Below are positions 16,660-25,476 of a stretch of 64,000 bases of DNA, piece after piece. The stretch's first letter is position 1, and each line of letters starts with the position of its first letter. A model generated the notes under the pieces. It made no database searches and was not told the origin of the DNA. It worked only from the letters and a program-made list of their open reading frames with translations. Made by a program: the position numbers and the translations under genes. The DNA lies in assembly GCA_016124535.1 (NCBI GenBank), contig WGNK01000017.1:1-64000 (forward strand), in the 5' to 3' direction. The stretch is from Azospirillum sp. (GTDB lineage: Bacteria > Pseudomonadota > Alphaproteobacteria > Azospirillales > Azospirillaceae).

Positions 16660-17439
16660 ATGTCTGGGCCGCCGTTCTATCTGCCCGCGGGCAACGAGTG
16701 CGCGCTGTTCGAGCACGCCTGGCGCCATCGCCTGCCGCTCCTGCTGAAAGGCCCGACCGGCTGTGGCAAGACCCGGTTTGTCGCCCACATGGCGGCGCGG
16801 CTGGGCCGGCCGCTGGTCACGGTATCGTGTCATGACGACCTGACCGCCGCCGACCTCACCGGCCGCTTCCTGCTTCAGGGCGGCGAGACGGTGTGGGTCG
16901 ACGGTCCGCTGACCCGCGCGGTGCGCGCGGGCGGCATCTGCTATCTCGACGAGGTGGTCGAGGCGCGCAAGGACGTGACCGTGGTGCTCCACCCGCTCAC
17001 CGACGACCGCCGCATCCTGCCGCTGGAGCGCACCGGCGAGACCCTGGCCGCCCCGCCGGAGTTCATGCTGGTGGTGTCCTATAATCCCGGCTACCAGTCT
17101 CTGGTGAAATCGTTGAAACCCAGTACCCGCCAACGTTTTCTGGCGTTGTCGTTCGATTTTCCCGCGCCCGAGCCGGAGATTTCGGTGGTGGCGCGCGAGA
17201 GCGGTCTGCCGCCCGAGCGGGTCCGGCCGTTGGTGCTGCTCGCCGGCCGCCTGCGGGCGCTGGCCGGCCAGGACCTGGAGGAGGGGGCTTCGACCCGCCT
17301 GCTGGTCTATGCCGCGACCCTGATTGCCGACGGCGTCTCGCTGACGGATGCGATCCGGGCGGCGCTGATCGAGCCCCTGACCGACGATATCGAGGTCAAG
17401 CGTGGCCTGACCGAGGTGGTCCAGGCGGTGTTGGGCTGA
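16660..17439 (+). CDS. norQ: MoxR-type AAA+ ATPase NorQ
   Basis: 259 residues from the ATG at 16660 (a TTG lies 12 bp upstream). It has a Walker A GPTGCGKT (31-38), the VSCHDDLTAADLTGRFLL segment, Walker B ICYLDEVVEA and a sensor region VVSYNPGYQSLVKSLKPSTR, all typical of NorQ/CbbQ. With NorD it forms a chaperone that inserts or activates the non-heme iron of NorB. The next gene starts one base after the stop. Confidence 0.95.
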   Translation: MSGPPFYLPAGNECALFEHAWRHRLPLLLKGPTGCGKTRFVAHMAARLGRPLVTVSCHDDLTAADLTGRFLLQGGETVWVDGPLTRAVRAGGICYLDEVVEARKDVTVVLHPLTDDRRILPLERTGETLAAPPEFMLVVSYNPGYQSLVKSLKPSTRQRFLALSFDFPAPEPEISVVARESGLPPERVRPLVLLAGRLRALAGQDLEEGASTRLLVYAATLIADGVSLTDAIRAALIEPLTDDIEVKRGLTEVVQAVLG

Positions 17440-17440
17440 G

Positions 17441-19369
17441 ATGTGGGCGTGGCTGGAACCGGAGGAATGGATCGGCCGGCAGTGGCACCGCTGGGCCAGC
17501 CGCAGCGCCAGCTATCCCCGCCATCCCGAGTCCGCGGTCCGCCTGGAGCTGATCCGCCATAGCCTGACGGTGTTTTTTCGCGGTTTGGGCGGCGACCCCG
17601 GTCTCCAGGTCGCCGAGACCCCGAGCGGCCGATCGGGCCACCGGCTCAGCCTGCGCCAGCGCCTCGGCTTCGACGACGAGGACATCGCCGCCGCACGGCT
17701 CGATCAGGCCTTCCTCCATCTCCCTGAAAGCCTTGATTTTCTTCCCTCCGCCGCGCTCAACCGGCGGCACTATTTCTGGCTGGCGGCCTATTTTGTCGTC
17801 GCCGCGGAGCGCTCAGCGATCGCCGAACCCGACCCGCTGCGCCGCGATCTCACCCTGCTGCGCCGCGCCCGTCAGGTCACCGCGACGGTCAAGGAACGCT
17901 TTCCCGGCCTCGCCCGCGACCATGACGCGCTGGGCGGCGCATTCCGTGCCTTGCGTCCGGCGCGCAGCTTGCCGCCGGTCGAGGCCGAGGTCGAAGCCGC
18001 AGTGACGGCGTTGCTCGGCGGCCCGCACCCCGACCCCGCCCGGAACCGCTGCTGGCGCTTCGTCAGCGCCGCGGACTGCCCGGACCCGTCGATCCCGCCC
18101 GCGCCACCCGGCTACCGGCCGTTTCTGCCGGCGCCGATGTGGGGCGAGGTCGTCGATCGCGGCGCCGAGGCACGCGGCGCGCGGGACGATCAAGCGGCAC
18201 GAGGGCAGTCGGCGGAGGGCGACCGCCGTCGGCGCCGCGCGCGCCGGCAGACCGCCGGCCGCTCGGAAGACCGCAATGCCCTGACCTTCACCCCGACCAG
18301 CACGCTGTTCACTCTGGCCGACATGATCGATGTCGCCCGGCCGATCGAGGACGAAGACGAGGACGCCGCGCGCCAGGCGCTCGACGCGGTCGACGAGATC
18401 GCGCTCAGCCGACATAGCCGGACGGCGGCGACCCGGCTCAGGATCGAGCTGGACCTGGCGCCAGAGCTTGCCACCAGCGGCCCGGTGCGGGGGCCGCTGC
18501 TCTATCCCGAGTGGGATTGGCGCCAGGGCACCTACCGCAAGGATTACTGCGCGGTGTTTCCCGGCATCGCCGCCGAGGAGGGCGAGGCCGGGACTCCCGA
18601 TGCCGAGGCCCGCCGGCGTATCCGCACTGTCCAGCGCCAGTTCGAGGCCCTGCGGCCCGGACTCCAGCACCTGACCCGCCAGGTCGACGGCCACGAGCTT
18701 GACCTGGAAGCCTTGGTGCGGTCGCGCTGCGACCTTGTCGCCAGTGGCCAGGGCTCGGATCGGGTCTATGCTGCGGTGCGCCGGGTGGCCCGCGATCTCT
18801 CGGTCGGCCTGCTGGTCGATGTTTCGCTGTCAACCGACAGCTGGGTCCAGGACCGCCGGGTGATCGATGTCGAGAAGCAGGCGCTGCTGGTGTTCGCCCA
18901 TGGCCTCAACGCCTGCGGCGACGACCATGCGATTTTCACCTTCACCTCGAAGACCCGTGCCGAGGTGCGGGTCGACGCGGTCAAGGATTTCGGCGAGCCG
19001 TTCAGCGCACGGGTCGAACGGCGGATTTCGGCGCTGCGGCCGGGTCACTTCACCCGGATCGGGGCGGCCGTCCGCCACCTTGCCGCGCGGCTGGCCCTGC
19101 GGCCGCACCGCCATCGCCTGCTGCTGCTGCTGACCGACGGCAAGCCGAACGACGACGATCATTACGACGGCCGCTACGGCGTGGAAGACAGCCGCAAGGC
19201 AATCCAGGAGGCCAGGCGTTCAGGGATTGCGGTATTCGGCGTCACAATCGACCGCCAGGCCCGCGGCTATTTTCCCGTGCTGTTCGGCCAGGGCGCCTAT
19301 GCCATCATCGACCGCATCGAGCGCTTGCCGACCGCCTTGCCCAGGCTCTACCGCCAACTGGTCCGCTGA
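17441..19369 (+). CDS. norD: NorD, von Willebrand A-domain activator of NO reductase
   Basis: 642 residues. A poorly conserved helical N-terminal half with a charged low-complexity region (about 250-275) is followed by a C-terminal VWA domain (from about 440) with an intact MIDAS motif DVSLSTDS, a later TRIGAAVRH and LLLTDGKPND. It works with NorQ in NorCB maturation. It begins one base after the norQ stop, so the pair is translationally coupled. Confidence 0.93.
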   Translation: MWAWLEPEEWIGRQWHRWASRSASYPRHPESAVRLELIRHSLTVFFRGLGGDPGLQVAETPSGRSGHRLSLRQRLGFDDEDIAAARLDQAFLHLPESLDFLPSAALNRRHYFWLAAYFVVAAERSAIAEPDPLRRDLTLLRRARQVTATVKERFPGLARDHDALGGAFRALRPARSLPPVEAEVEAAVTALLGGPHPDPARNRCWRFVSAADCPDPSIPPAPPGYRPFLPAPMWGEVVDRGAEARGARDDQAARGQSAEGDRRRRRARRQTAGRSEDRNALTFTPTSTLFTLADMIDVARPIEDEDEDAARQALDAVDEIALSRHSRTAATRLRIELDLAPELATSGPVRGPLLYPEWDWRQGTYRKDYCAVFPGIAAEEGEAGTPDAEARRRIRTVQRQFEALRPGLQHLTRQVDGHELDLEALVRSRCDLVASGQGSDRVYAAVRRVARDLSVGLLVDVSLSTDSWVQDRRVIDVEKQALLVFAHGLNACGDDHAIFTFTSKTRAEVRVDAVKDFGEPFSARVERRISALRPGHFTRIGAAVRHLAARLALRPHRHRLLLLLTDGKPNDDDHYDGRYGVEDSRKAIQEARRSGIAVFGVTIDRQARGYFPVLFGQGAYAIIDRIERLPTALPRLYRQLVR

Positions 19370-19419
19370 CTCCCCGGTCCGCTGAGCAAGGCCGAGCGGT
19401 CGGGGGCCGGGGCGGCCGG

Positions 19420-19923
19420 TCATGCCGGCGCGGTCGCCTCCAGTTTTTGATAGGCGACGGCGAGCCGTTCGCTGTCGTCGGCGTCCAGAAACATGCCAAG
19501 CCGCGAGATGATGCCCATCTCCTCCTTCTGGATATGGAACATCGCGGTGTCGATCAACTCTGTCGCGGTGCTGCGGAAGGTGCTCCAGGCGGCAGCCGAC
19601 ATGTCCTCCCGTCCGGCGGTCCCGGCCAGCCGCCCGAGGCTGGCGGCCAGCTGCCGCAGTGTCTCGTGTTCGCCGGCGAGCATGGCCGTGATCTGACCGA
19701 AGCCGCAGTCGTCGAGTCTTGGAAACAGATGCTCCTCCTCGAACCGGAAATGCCGGCCGGTCTCGCGCTCGAACATCGCCAGCAGGCTGTCGATCAGGGT
19801 GCGGTCGGCCGGTGCGGAGCGGTCGAGCGGGCGTTTGGCACCGCTGCCCGCCAGACGGGATTCCAGGGCGTTGAGGGTGGCCAGAGTCTGGAGATGCTCC
19901 TCATGCAGCAAGCGGTCGATCAT
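19420..19923 (-). CDS. hemerythrin-like (HHE domain) protein
   Basis: 167 residues forming a four-helix bundle with the diiron ligand set visible: H10, H58, E62 (in HFRFEEEH), H86 (EHET) and H130 with E134 (HIQKEE). Such proteins bind O2 or NO or help repair NO-damaged iron centres. It begins inside the stop of the DUF2249-NnrS-like gene (ATGA overlap), so both should be made from the FNR-type promoter at 21720 and act in NO tolerance. Confidence 0.88.
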   Translation of the reverse strand: MIDRLLHEEHLQTLATLNALESRLAGSGAKRPLDRSAPADRTLIDSLLAMFERETGRHFRFEEEHLFPRLDDCGFGQITAMLAGEHETLRQLAASLGRLAGTAGREDMSAAAWSTFRSTATELIDTAMFHIQKEEMGIISRLGMFLDADDSERLAVAYQKLEATAPA

Positions 19924-21650
19924 CGCGGGCGTCCTCGGGTTGGGCGGGTCGCCGCGGCCGGCCGGGCGGCGGCGAGGTGGGTGCGGGTTCTGGCGCGGAC
20001 CGACAGTGCATAGACGATGAAAGCGACTGCCGCGGCGCTACCGGCCGCGCCGCCCAGCCGGATCGCCAGGGGCTCGGCGGTGACCAGGCCGCCGGTGACC
20101 AGCGCCAGGGCTGCCAGATGGCACCAGCGGTGGACCGCGAGCGGCGCCTCGGCCACCAGCTTGCCCGGCGCCAGCGGCGGGGCCCCTCGTCGGGCGGCAT
20201 GCATCGAGGCCAGGAACGGCAGGATGCGCTGCAGCACACCGAGCAACAGGGTGAGCTGCCAGCCGAACAGCAGCAGAAAGCCGAACAGCACCGGCATCGT
20301 GTCCGGGGCGACGCCCAAGGCCAGCAGCAGGGCCGCCGCCAGGGCGGCCGGACAGATCAGCCAGGACGCCCGGATCAGGACGAACTCGCCACCCAGCCGC
20401 CGCCGCATCCGGCCCTTCACGGTCAGGGTCACCTGGGCGACATGGCACAGCGCTGCGCCCAAGCCGGCGGCCGCACCGGCCACGAGCAGGCCCTGACGCT
20501 CGCTCAGCGCCCCCGAGACAGCCAGCAGCAGCGCGGTTACGGCCAGCACCAATGCCGCGGCCGCCAGCCGGGGCGCGGCCGGCTCGGCGACCGCGAACAT
20601 CGGCACCAGGACCTGGCTGAGGCCGAGGACCAGCAGAGCCATAAAGCCGAACCCGGCCAGGATCAAATGGGCCAAGGCGACGCCCTGGTGGTCATTCAGC
20701 CAGTCGTAGTCGAGATCAAGCGCCAGGGCGACCCCGAGCGCGGCCGCGCCGATGATCGCGCCTACCGCGGCGCCGAGATGCCAGCACAGCAACCGGTTGT
20801 CTCCGGCGCGAAAGATCATCCAGGCCAAAGTCGCGGCATGGAGTGCCACCGCGCCCGCCAGCAACGCCCCACCACCGATCATTGCGGCGGGTTCGGCGAG
20901 GGCAAAGCCGGCGATCAGACCGGCGGCACCGGCGACCAGGAGGCCAAAGGCAAGGTTGCACACCAGGGCCGGCGGCGTCGGCAGGGCGAAGATCACCGGC
21001 AGCATCTGAAACGAGGCGCCCATCGCGGTCGCCAGCAGCATCCCCAGAGTCAAGAGGTGGAGGGCTGCCAGCACCGGCCCGGCACCGCCGCGAAACCCCG
21101 GCAATGCCTCTGCCTCGGCCAGAATCCACACCCAGACGCCGATCTGGGCGATCAGTGCGAGCCCGAAGAAACGCAGCGGAATCTGCTCGGGCAATAGCCG
21201 TTGCACGGCGCCCGCCAGCTTCAGCGCGGAGCCGGTCCTGGCGACCGGCGGTGCCGGGGCGGGTTGGTGCGGCGCGACCGGCGGTGCGGCGGTGCGTGCC
21301 ACCCGGATGGTCCAGAGCCCGGCGCCGATCCGCTGGCCGTGGGTCGAAAAGCCGCGCCCGTGCAGAACCTCGCGCAGCGGCGCCGGGTTGAACGGTGCCG
21401 CAATCACCAGCCCGCCGCGCTCGGGCATGCGCGCCGCCAGGGCCAGGACTTCGGCCACGGGCTCGTGCCCTTCGGCCAGGATCGACCGCACGTCGAGGGT
21501 CGCAGCGGTCGCGGCATCGAAACTGGCCAGCCAGTGCGGAGCGGGTTCCGTGGCCGCGGCATCCGGCAGCGGTCCGCCATGACACGGCGGTGGGGTCGGC
21601 GTCGCGGCTCCGGCGTCAGGCGTCGCTCCGATGTCGTCGCCGCCCGTCAT
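19920..21650 (-). CDS. DUF2249 domain fused to NnrS-like multi-pass membrane protein
   Basis: 576 residues from the start at 21650, preceded by a GGAG ribosome site. After a disordered Pro/Ala segment, residues about 35-120 match a DUF2249 domain (TLDVRSILAEGHEPVAEVL through GAGLWTIRVAR). A Pro-rich linker leads to about 12 hydrophobic helices with MGASFQMLPVIFALP and HQGVALAHLILAGFGFMAL, reminiscent of NnrS/heme-copper subunit-I-like membrane proteins. Overlap with the hemerythrin gene and an FNR-type box place it in the NO response. Heme or copper binding is inferred; the fusion is notable. Confidence 0.75.
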   Translation of the reverse strand: MTGGDDIGATPDAGAATPTPPPCHGGPLPDAAATEPAPHWLASFDAATAATLDVRSILAEGHEPVAEVLALAARMPERGGLVIAAPFNPAPLREVLHGRGFSTHGQRIGAGLWTIRVARTAAPPVAPHQPAPAPPVARTGSALKLAGAVQRLLPEQIPLRFFGLALIAQIGVWVWILAEAEALPGFRGGAGPVLAALHLLTLGMLLATAMGASFQMLPVIFALPTPPALVCNLAFGLLVAGAAGLIAGFALAEPAAMIGGGALLAGAVALHAATLAWMIFRAGDNRLLCWHLGAAVGAIIGAAALGVALALDLDYDWLNDHQGVALAHLILAGFGFMALLVLGLSQVLVPMFAVAEPAAPRLAAAALVLAVTALLLAVSGALSERQGLLVAGAAAGLGAALCHVAQVTLTVKGRMRRRLGGEFVLIRASWLICPAALAAALLLALGVAPDTMPVLFGFLLLFGWQLTLLLGVLQRILPFLASMHAARRGAPPLAPGKLVAEAPLAVHRWCHLAALALVTGGLVTAEPLAIRLGGAAGSAAAVAFIVYALSVRARTRTHLAAARPAAATRPTRGRPR

Positions 21651-21719
21651 CGGCGGTTCTCCAGGCTCGTTGATCACTGGGTTCGAACCACAGCATCGCG
21701 GGAAAGTTCTGGGCGATCC

Positions 21720-21733
21720 TTGACGTTGATCAA
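21720..21733 (-). promoter_or_regulatory. FNR/NNR-type box for the DUF2249-NnrS-like gene
   Basis: TTGACGTTGATCAA (TTGAC-N4-ATCAA) is centred 76 bp before the start at 21650 and overlaps the 3' end of the upstream regulator gene. GATGCT, about 32 bp further in the direction of transcription, could be a -10. Confidence 0.75.
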
Positions 21734-22464
21734 GGGGGCGGTCCGGCAGGATCGGCGGTCCCGGCGGCCCCGTCGCAATATCGCGACAGTGCGCCGACAT
21801 CAGCGATCGAGATTTCGGCTCCGCGCACCGCGACGCCGACCCGGCGCAGGCGGGCGATCGCCCGCGACAGGCTCTCCGGGGTGACGCCGACATGGGCGGC
21901 GAGTTCGGTCTTCGACATCGGCAGATGCATCGACGCCGGGCCCTTCGAAACCACGGTCAAAGCCAGCAGCGCGGCGGCCAGCCGCTGGCTCGGTGAGCGC
22001 ACCTTGAATTCCGCGACCCGGCCGATCAGGCGGCGCTGCCAGCGCACCAGGGAATCCATCATCAGGCGGGCCAGCCGCGGCTCCGCGGCGATCCTGGCCC
22101 GCATCGGTGCGGCGGGAATCTGCAGCAGCCTGGTATGCGCGACAACATCGGCATTCACCGGCATCCGGCCGGTGCCGAACATCGCGGCCTCGGCGAAACT
22201 CAGGCCGGGCTCGACGAATTCGATCACGCTCTCGCGTCCCTGGGCGGTAACGATGAACAGTCGGACCCGCCCGGCGAGCACGACATAAAACCGGTCGGCC
22301 TGGTCGCCCTGGGAAAACAGCAGGGTCGGACCGGCGCAGTCGATCGGCCGGCCGAGCGCGATCAAAGAGGCCAGGTCTTCGGCGTCGAGGGCGAAGAACA
22401 GCGGCGATTGCCGGACCAACAGCCGTTCGGCCGGGGTCAGGCCGGCGGTTCCATCCACAATCAA
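21730..22464 (-). CDS. Crp/Fnr-family regulator (Dnr/Nnr-like)
   Basis: 244 residues. An N-terminal cyclic-nucleotide-type sensor domain (YVVLAGRVRLFIV, GLSFAEAAMFGTGR) is followed by a C-terminal winged helix with SKTELAAHVGVTPESLSRAIARL, whose E-x-x-S-R recognition residues match those that read TTGAN half sites. The N-terminal Fe-S cysteines of true Fnr are absent, so direct O2 sensing by that route is unlikely; NO sensing via heme (Dnr-like) is plausible. It lies amid the nor genes whose promoters carry matching boxes and is the first candidate to control them. Confidence 0.88.
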   Translation of the reverse strand: MIVDGTAGLTPAERLLVRQSPLFFALDAEDLASLIALGRPIDCAGPTLLFSQGDQADRFYVVLAGRVRLFIVTAQGRESVIEFVEPGLSFAEAAMFGTGRMPVNADVVAHTRLLQIPAAPMRARIAAEPRLARLMMDSLVRWQRRLIGRVAEFKVRSPSQRLAAALLALTVVSKGPASMHLPMSKTELAAHVGVTPESLSRAIARLRRVGVAVRGAEISIADVGALSRYCDGAAGTADPAGPPP

Positions 22465-22570
22465 CCTCCGTTCCTAGGATGGCCGGTCCGGAAACCGCGC
22501 AATCGCGGCAATCGCCTGGGAAACTCCGGCCAGCCTGTCGAAATCGTCGCCGGTCAGCGCCGCGGCCCGA

Positions 22571-23359
22571 TCATCCCGCCGCTCCGGTGGCGCATTTGCG
22601 GCCGAACCCGGAGGCGGGAAGCGGCTCGGCGGCGGGCGGAATTTCGAGAATCTCCGGATCTGTCGCGACGTAGCGGCGCAAACGGCTTAAATCCGCGATC
22701 ACGACGGTGTTGCGGTCCGGGCTTGAGACCTGCAGGCCGTGCAGGTGGCGAAATGCCCGAGACAGACTTTCGGGAGTCATCCCCAGCATACCGGCAATCA
22801 CCCGACGCTCGCATTGCAGGTGGACCAGGCCACCCTGCCGGTCCGGCTCGGCCTGGCTGAGCAGGAACGCCGCCAGCCGCTGGGCCGCCGACATCAGCTT
22901 CAACTGGGCGATCTGGCCGACCAGAAGGCGCAGGCGACCCGAGAGATAGGCCAGCATGCGCTGGCGCAGCGTGGCACACTCGCCGATCGCGGCCAGAAGC
23001 GGCGCCAGCGGGATGATCGCGATCCGCGCCGCGGTGATTGCTTGGGCGGCACTGGGGTAGCGCCCGGTGTCGAACAACCCGCCCTCGCCGAACAGCCGGC
23101 CCGGACCGAGGATTTCGATCAGGCACCGCCGACCGCCGTCGACGCCGAGCAGCAGCCCGACCTGGCCCGCGAGCACAACGAACACACCCTCCGCCACAGC
23201 GTCCTGGTCATAAAGCAGGGTTCCCGCTGGCACGCCGGCAACCCGGCATTGCGCCAGCAGCGGCGGCAGATAGGCGCACTGCACCGATGCCAGCAAACCG
23301 ATCTTCCCGATCAGAGCCTTCTCCGTCTCGTCAAGCGGCGCCCTGCCAACGAACGCCAT
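22571..23359 (-). CDS. second Crp/Fnr-family regulator
   Basis: 262 residues from the start at 23359 (GGAGG six bases upstream). The sensor domain has GVFVVLAGQVGLLLG and GPGRLFGEGGLFDTGRYPSAA; the helix-turn-helix RRVIAGMLGMTPESLSRAFRHL again has E-x-x-S-R, so it should recognise a similar TTGAN site. It has scattered cysteines but not the clustered Fnr arrangement. It is a divergent paralogue of its neighbour, with about 105 bp between them, and the two may split NO and redox inputs. Confidence 0.85.
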   Translation of the reverse strand: MAFVGRAPLDETEKALIGKIGLLASVQCAYLPPLLAQCRVAGVPAGTLLYDQDAVAEGVFVVLAGQVGLLLGVDGGRRCLIEILGPGRLFGEGGLFDTGRYPSAAQAITAARIAIIPLAPLLAAIGECATLRQRMLAYLSGRLRLLVGQIAQLKLMSAAQRLAAFLLSQAEPDRQGGLVHLQCERRVIAGMLGMTPESLSRAFRHLHGLQVSSPDRNTVVIADLSRLRRYVATDPEILEIPPAAEPLPASGFGRKCATGAAG

Positions 23360-23411
23360 GGCAACCTCCTTGGGGGTAAAATCGATCAGAGTGGTTGGAC
23401 TTTTTCGGAGC

Positions 23412-23446
23412 CGGGGTCGATTGTCGATCCCCGACATTCGACCCCG
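23412..23446. repeat. long interrupted hairpin upstream of the second regulator
   Basis: CGGGGTCGA (23412-23420) pairs with TCGACCCCG (23438-23446), and an inner TGTCG/CGACA stem continues across a single T:T mismatch to a 5-nt loop. It lies between the nnrS stop and the regulator start. It lacks a T tract on either strand. Confidence 0.55.
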
Positions 23447-23530
23447 ACAGACGACACCTTGCCCCTGGGGAAGTCAATAACGCGAGAGGCCGGATCCGGA
23501 GGGGGCGGCCTGCGATTGGGTGGCCCGGCC

Positions 23531-24706
23531 TCAGCCCGGACGGCCATCGACCCGTGGGCCGCTCAGGATTGGCCAGTGGACGAGAGTGAACAGGAGGAAA
23601 CCCAGACTCCACAGCGCACCGGAGCCGACCAGCGCCGCGCCATAGACCTTGGGCAGCACGATCGGTCCGAATACCCGGATCGCCGCCGCGGCATTGACCA
23701 GACCATAGGCGGCGACCGTCCAGCGATCGACCGCCAGCGGCCGGCCGGTATGACCGCGCGCCACCCTGGTCATCATCCCCAGGGTCAGAACGCCGATCGC
23801 CCCTGCGGTGAGCGCGTGCAAAGCCGCCGAAGGCGGGATCACGGCGCCCAGCGGCGCCAGCCCGGCCAGCGCCAGGCCGACCACCAGCCAGGCATAGCCG
23901 GCATGGAGGATCCAGACGATCGGCTGGTCGAGCGTGTGCCGGCTCTGCCAACCGGCGAGCCGCAGACCGTGCAGCGCCGCGGCGAGCAGCGACCCCACGA
24001 CCACTGCCGTACTGTCCTCGGCGAATGCCGTCGCGAGCCCGGCCGCGAGCAAGGCAGGGGTCGCGGCCCACTCAAGCCAGGGGCGAACAACCGGCGGCGC
24101 GGTCACGCCGCGCGCTTTCAACGCATTGCCGGTAAACAGCGGAATCACCCGCCCGGCCATCACCGAAATCATCATTGCGATGGCGAACACCGCGAGTGTC
24201 ACCGCCGGACGGGCGTAGCCCTGGAGCCACCCCAAGCCCTCCAGATGGATCACCAGATTGGCAAGGAACATCGCACCGAGCAGGACGATAAAGGCGTAAT
24301 TTCTGCGCCGGGCGGTCTCGATCAGGAGCAGGGCGAGCCGGACCGCCAGACAGGGCAGGAACGACAGGTCCACCGCAGCAATCACCGCCGGCGGCAGGCC
24401 GAGATCGAGGCTCACGGCCAGACGGCCGGCCAGCCACAAGCCGGCGAGCCCGGCCAGTACCGGGCCGTGGAGCCGGTCTGTCCCGGTCCAGTTCGGCACC
24501 GCGGTCAACAGGAAGCCGGCGATTACCGCGACCGCGTAGCCGAACACCATCTCGTGGCCGTGCCACAGTACCGCCGAACTCCAGCCCGGCGCCGGCACCA
24601 CGCCCCACAGCACGCCCAGCCAGACCGGCACGGCCAGCGCCGCCTGGGCTCCGGCGAGCAGGAAGAAGCAGCGGAAACCATAGGAAAAGACCTGAGCGGA
24701 ACGCAA
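23531..24706 (-). CDS. nnrS: NnrS family membrane protein
   Basis: 391 residues from a TTG at 24706 that has GAGAGG eight bases upstream and gives the normal family N terminus RSAQVFSYGFRCFFLLAG; a longer frame from 24835 is less likely. About 12 membrane helices with conserved WHGHEMVFGYAVAVIAGFLL, TAVPNWTG, AGRVIPLFTGNAL and LTLGMMTRVARGHTGRPL identify NnrS, a heme- and copper-containing protein that protects against NO-derived iron-thiol damage. A weak FNR-like dyad lies upstream (24812-24825). Confidence 0.92.
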   Translation of the reverse strand: MRSAQVFSYGFRCFFLLAGAQAALAVPVWLGVLWGVVPAPGWSSAVLWHGHEMVFGYAVAVIAGFLLTAVPNWTGTDRLHGPVLAGLAGLWLAGRLAVSLDLGLPPAVIAAVDLSFLPCLAVRLALLLIETARRRNYAFIVLLGAMFLANLVIHLEGLGWLQGYARPAVTLAVFAIAMMISVMAGRVIPLFTGNALKARGVTAPPVVRPWLEWAATPALLAAGLATAFAEDSTAVVVGSLLAAALHGLRLAGWQSRHTLDQPIVWILHAGYAWLVVGLALAGLAPLGAVIPPSAALHALTAGAIGVLTLGMMTRVARGHTGRPLAVDRWTVAAYGLVNAAAAIRVFGPIVLPKVYGAALVGSGALWSLGFLLFTLVHWPILSGPRVDGRPG

Positions 24707-24986
24707 CGAAGTACCTCTCGCGGCGGCGGCTCGCCCCGGATGGTTCGGCGCGATAGCGGGCGGGGCGACACGGGTCCGGCACGCTCTATCACCGGCCGGC
24801 CCGGATCGCACTTGACGCGCGATAAGTGACGGCAACGGCAGCGCGCAACCCTGGGACCCGAACCATCCTTGGCTTACCCGGGATCAAGGACAACGCCAAG
24901 GCCGCGGCGGCACGGTCGCAGCCCGTCTGGGGACCGAATACCGGGGACCTTATGTCGATGATCCTAATCCAAGGGAGCCTGATATC

Positions 24987-25376
24987 GTGACAGCAAAACT
25001 CTTCATCTCGGGGGCCATTGCGGTCGGCCTGCTCGCGACCGCGCTTGCCGGACCGGCCCAAGCCGCAGACGCCGAATTGGGCCAGAAGCAATTCAAGAAA
25101 TTCTGCGCGAGCTGCCACACCGTCGAGATCGGCAAGCACCGCGTCGGCCCAAGCCTTCATGGTATCGTCGGACGCCAGGCCGGAAGCGCCGAAGGCTACT
25201 CGTATTCCAGCGCCAACAGGGACTCCGGCGTGGTCTGGGACGAGAAGACGCTGGATCTCTATCTGACCAACCCCAGAGCGATGATTCCCGGCACCAAAAT
25301 GATCTTCTTCGGGGTCAAGGCACAGGCAGATCGCGACAACCTGATCGCCTATCTTAAGACGGTCTCCGGCAACTGA
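24987..25376 (+). CDS. periplasmic class I cytochrome c
   Basis: 129 residues from a GTG start with AAGGGAG upstream. The signal peptide ends at AQA (about residue 26). The heme motif is CASCH (40-44) and Met105 in PGTKMIFFG is the likely axial ligand. The pattern HRVGPSLHGIVGR is that of cytochrome c2/c550-like electron carriers. Set among nor and nos genes, it probably delivers electrons from the bc1 complex to NorC and NosZ. Confidence 0.9.
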   Translation: MTAKLFISGAIAVGLLATALAGPAQAADAELGQKQFKKFCASCHTVEIGKHRVGPSLHGIVGRQAGSAEGYSYSSANRDSGVVWDEKTLDLYLTNPRAMIPGTKMIFFGVKAQADRDNLIAYLKTVSGN

Positions 25377-25476
25377 TCGTCCGTCACCCGGCGCCAGGGC
25401 ACCGAATCTGAATCTGAGCCCGGAATTGGCGCCGCAACCGCGGGCGCCGGCCGGTCCGGAACAGCCGGCGCGGCGG

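Noticed and set aside
24812..24825. FNR box for nnrS (TTGAC-N4-GATAA)
   Set aside because: Only one half site is good; too weak to list beside the other boxes.
24707..24835. N-terminal extension of NnrS from 24835
   Set aside because: The extra 43 residues are Arg/Pro-rich and unlike the family, while the TTG at 24706 has a well-spaced GAGAGG.
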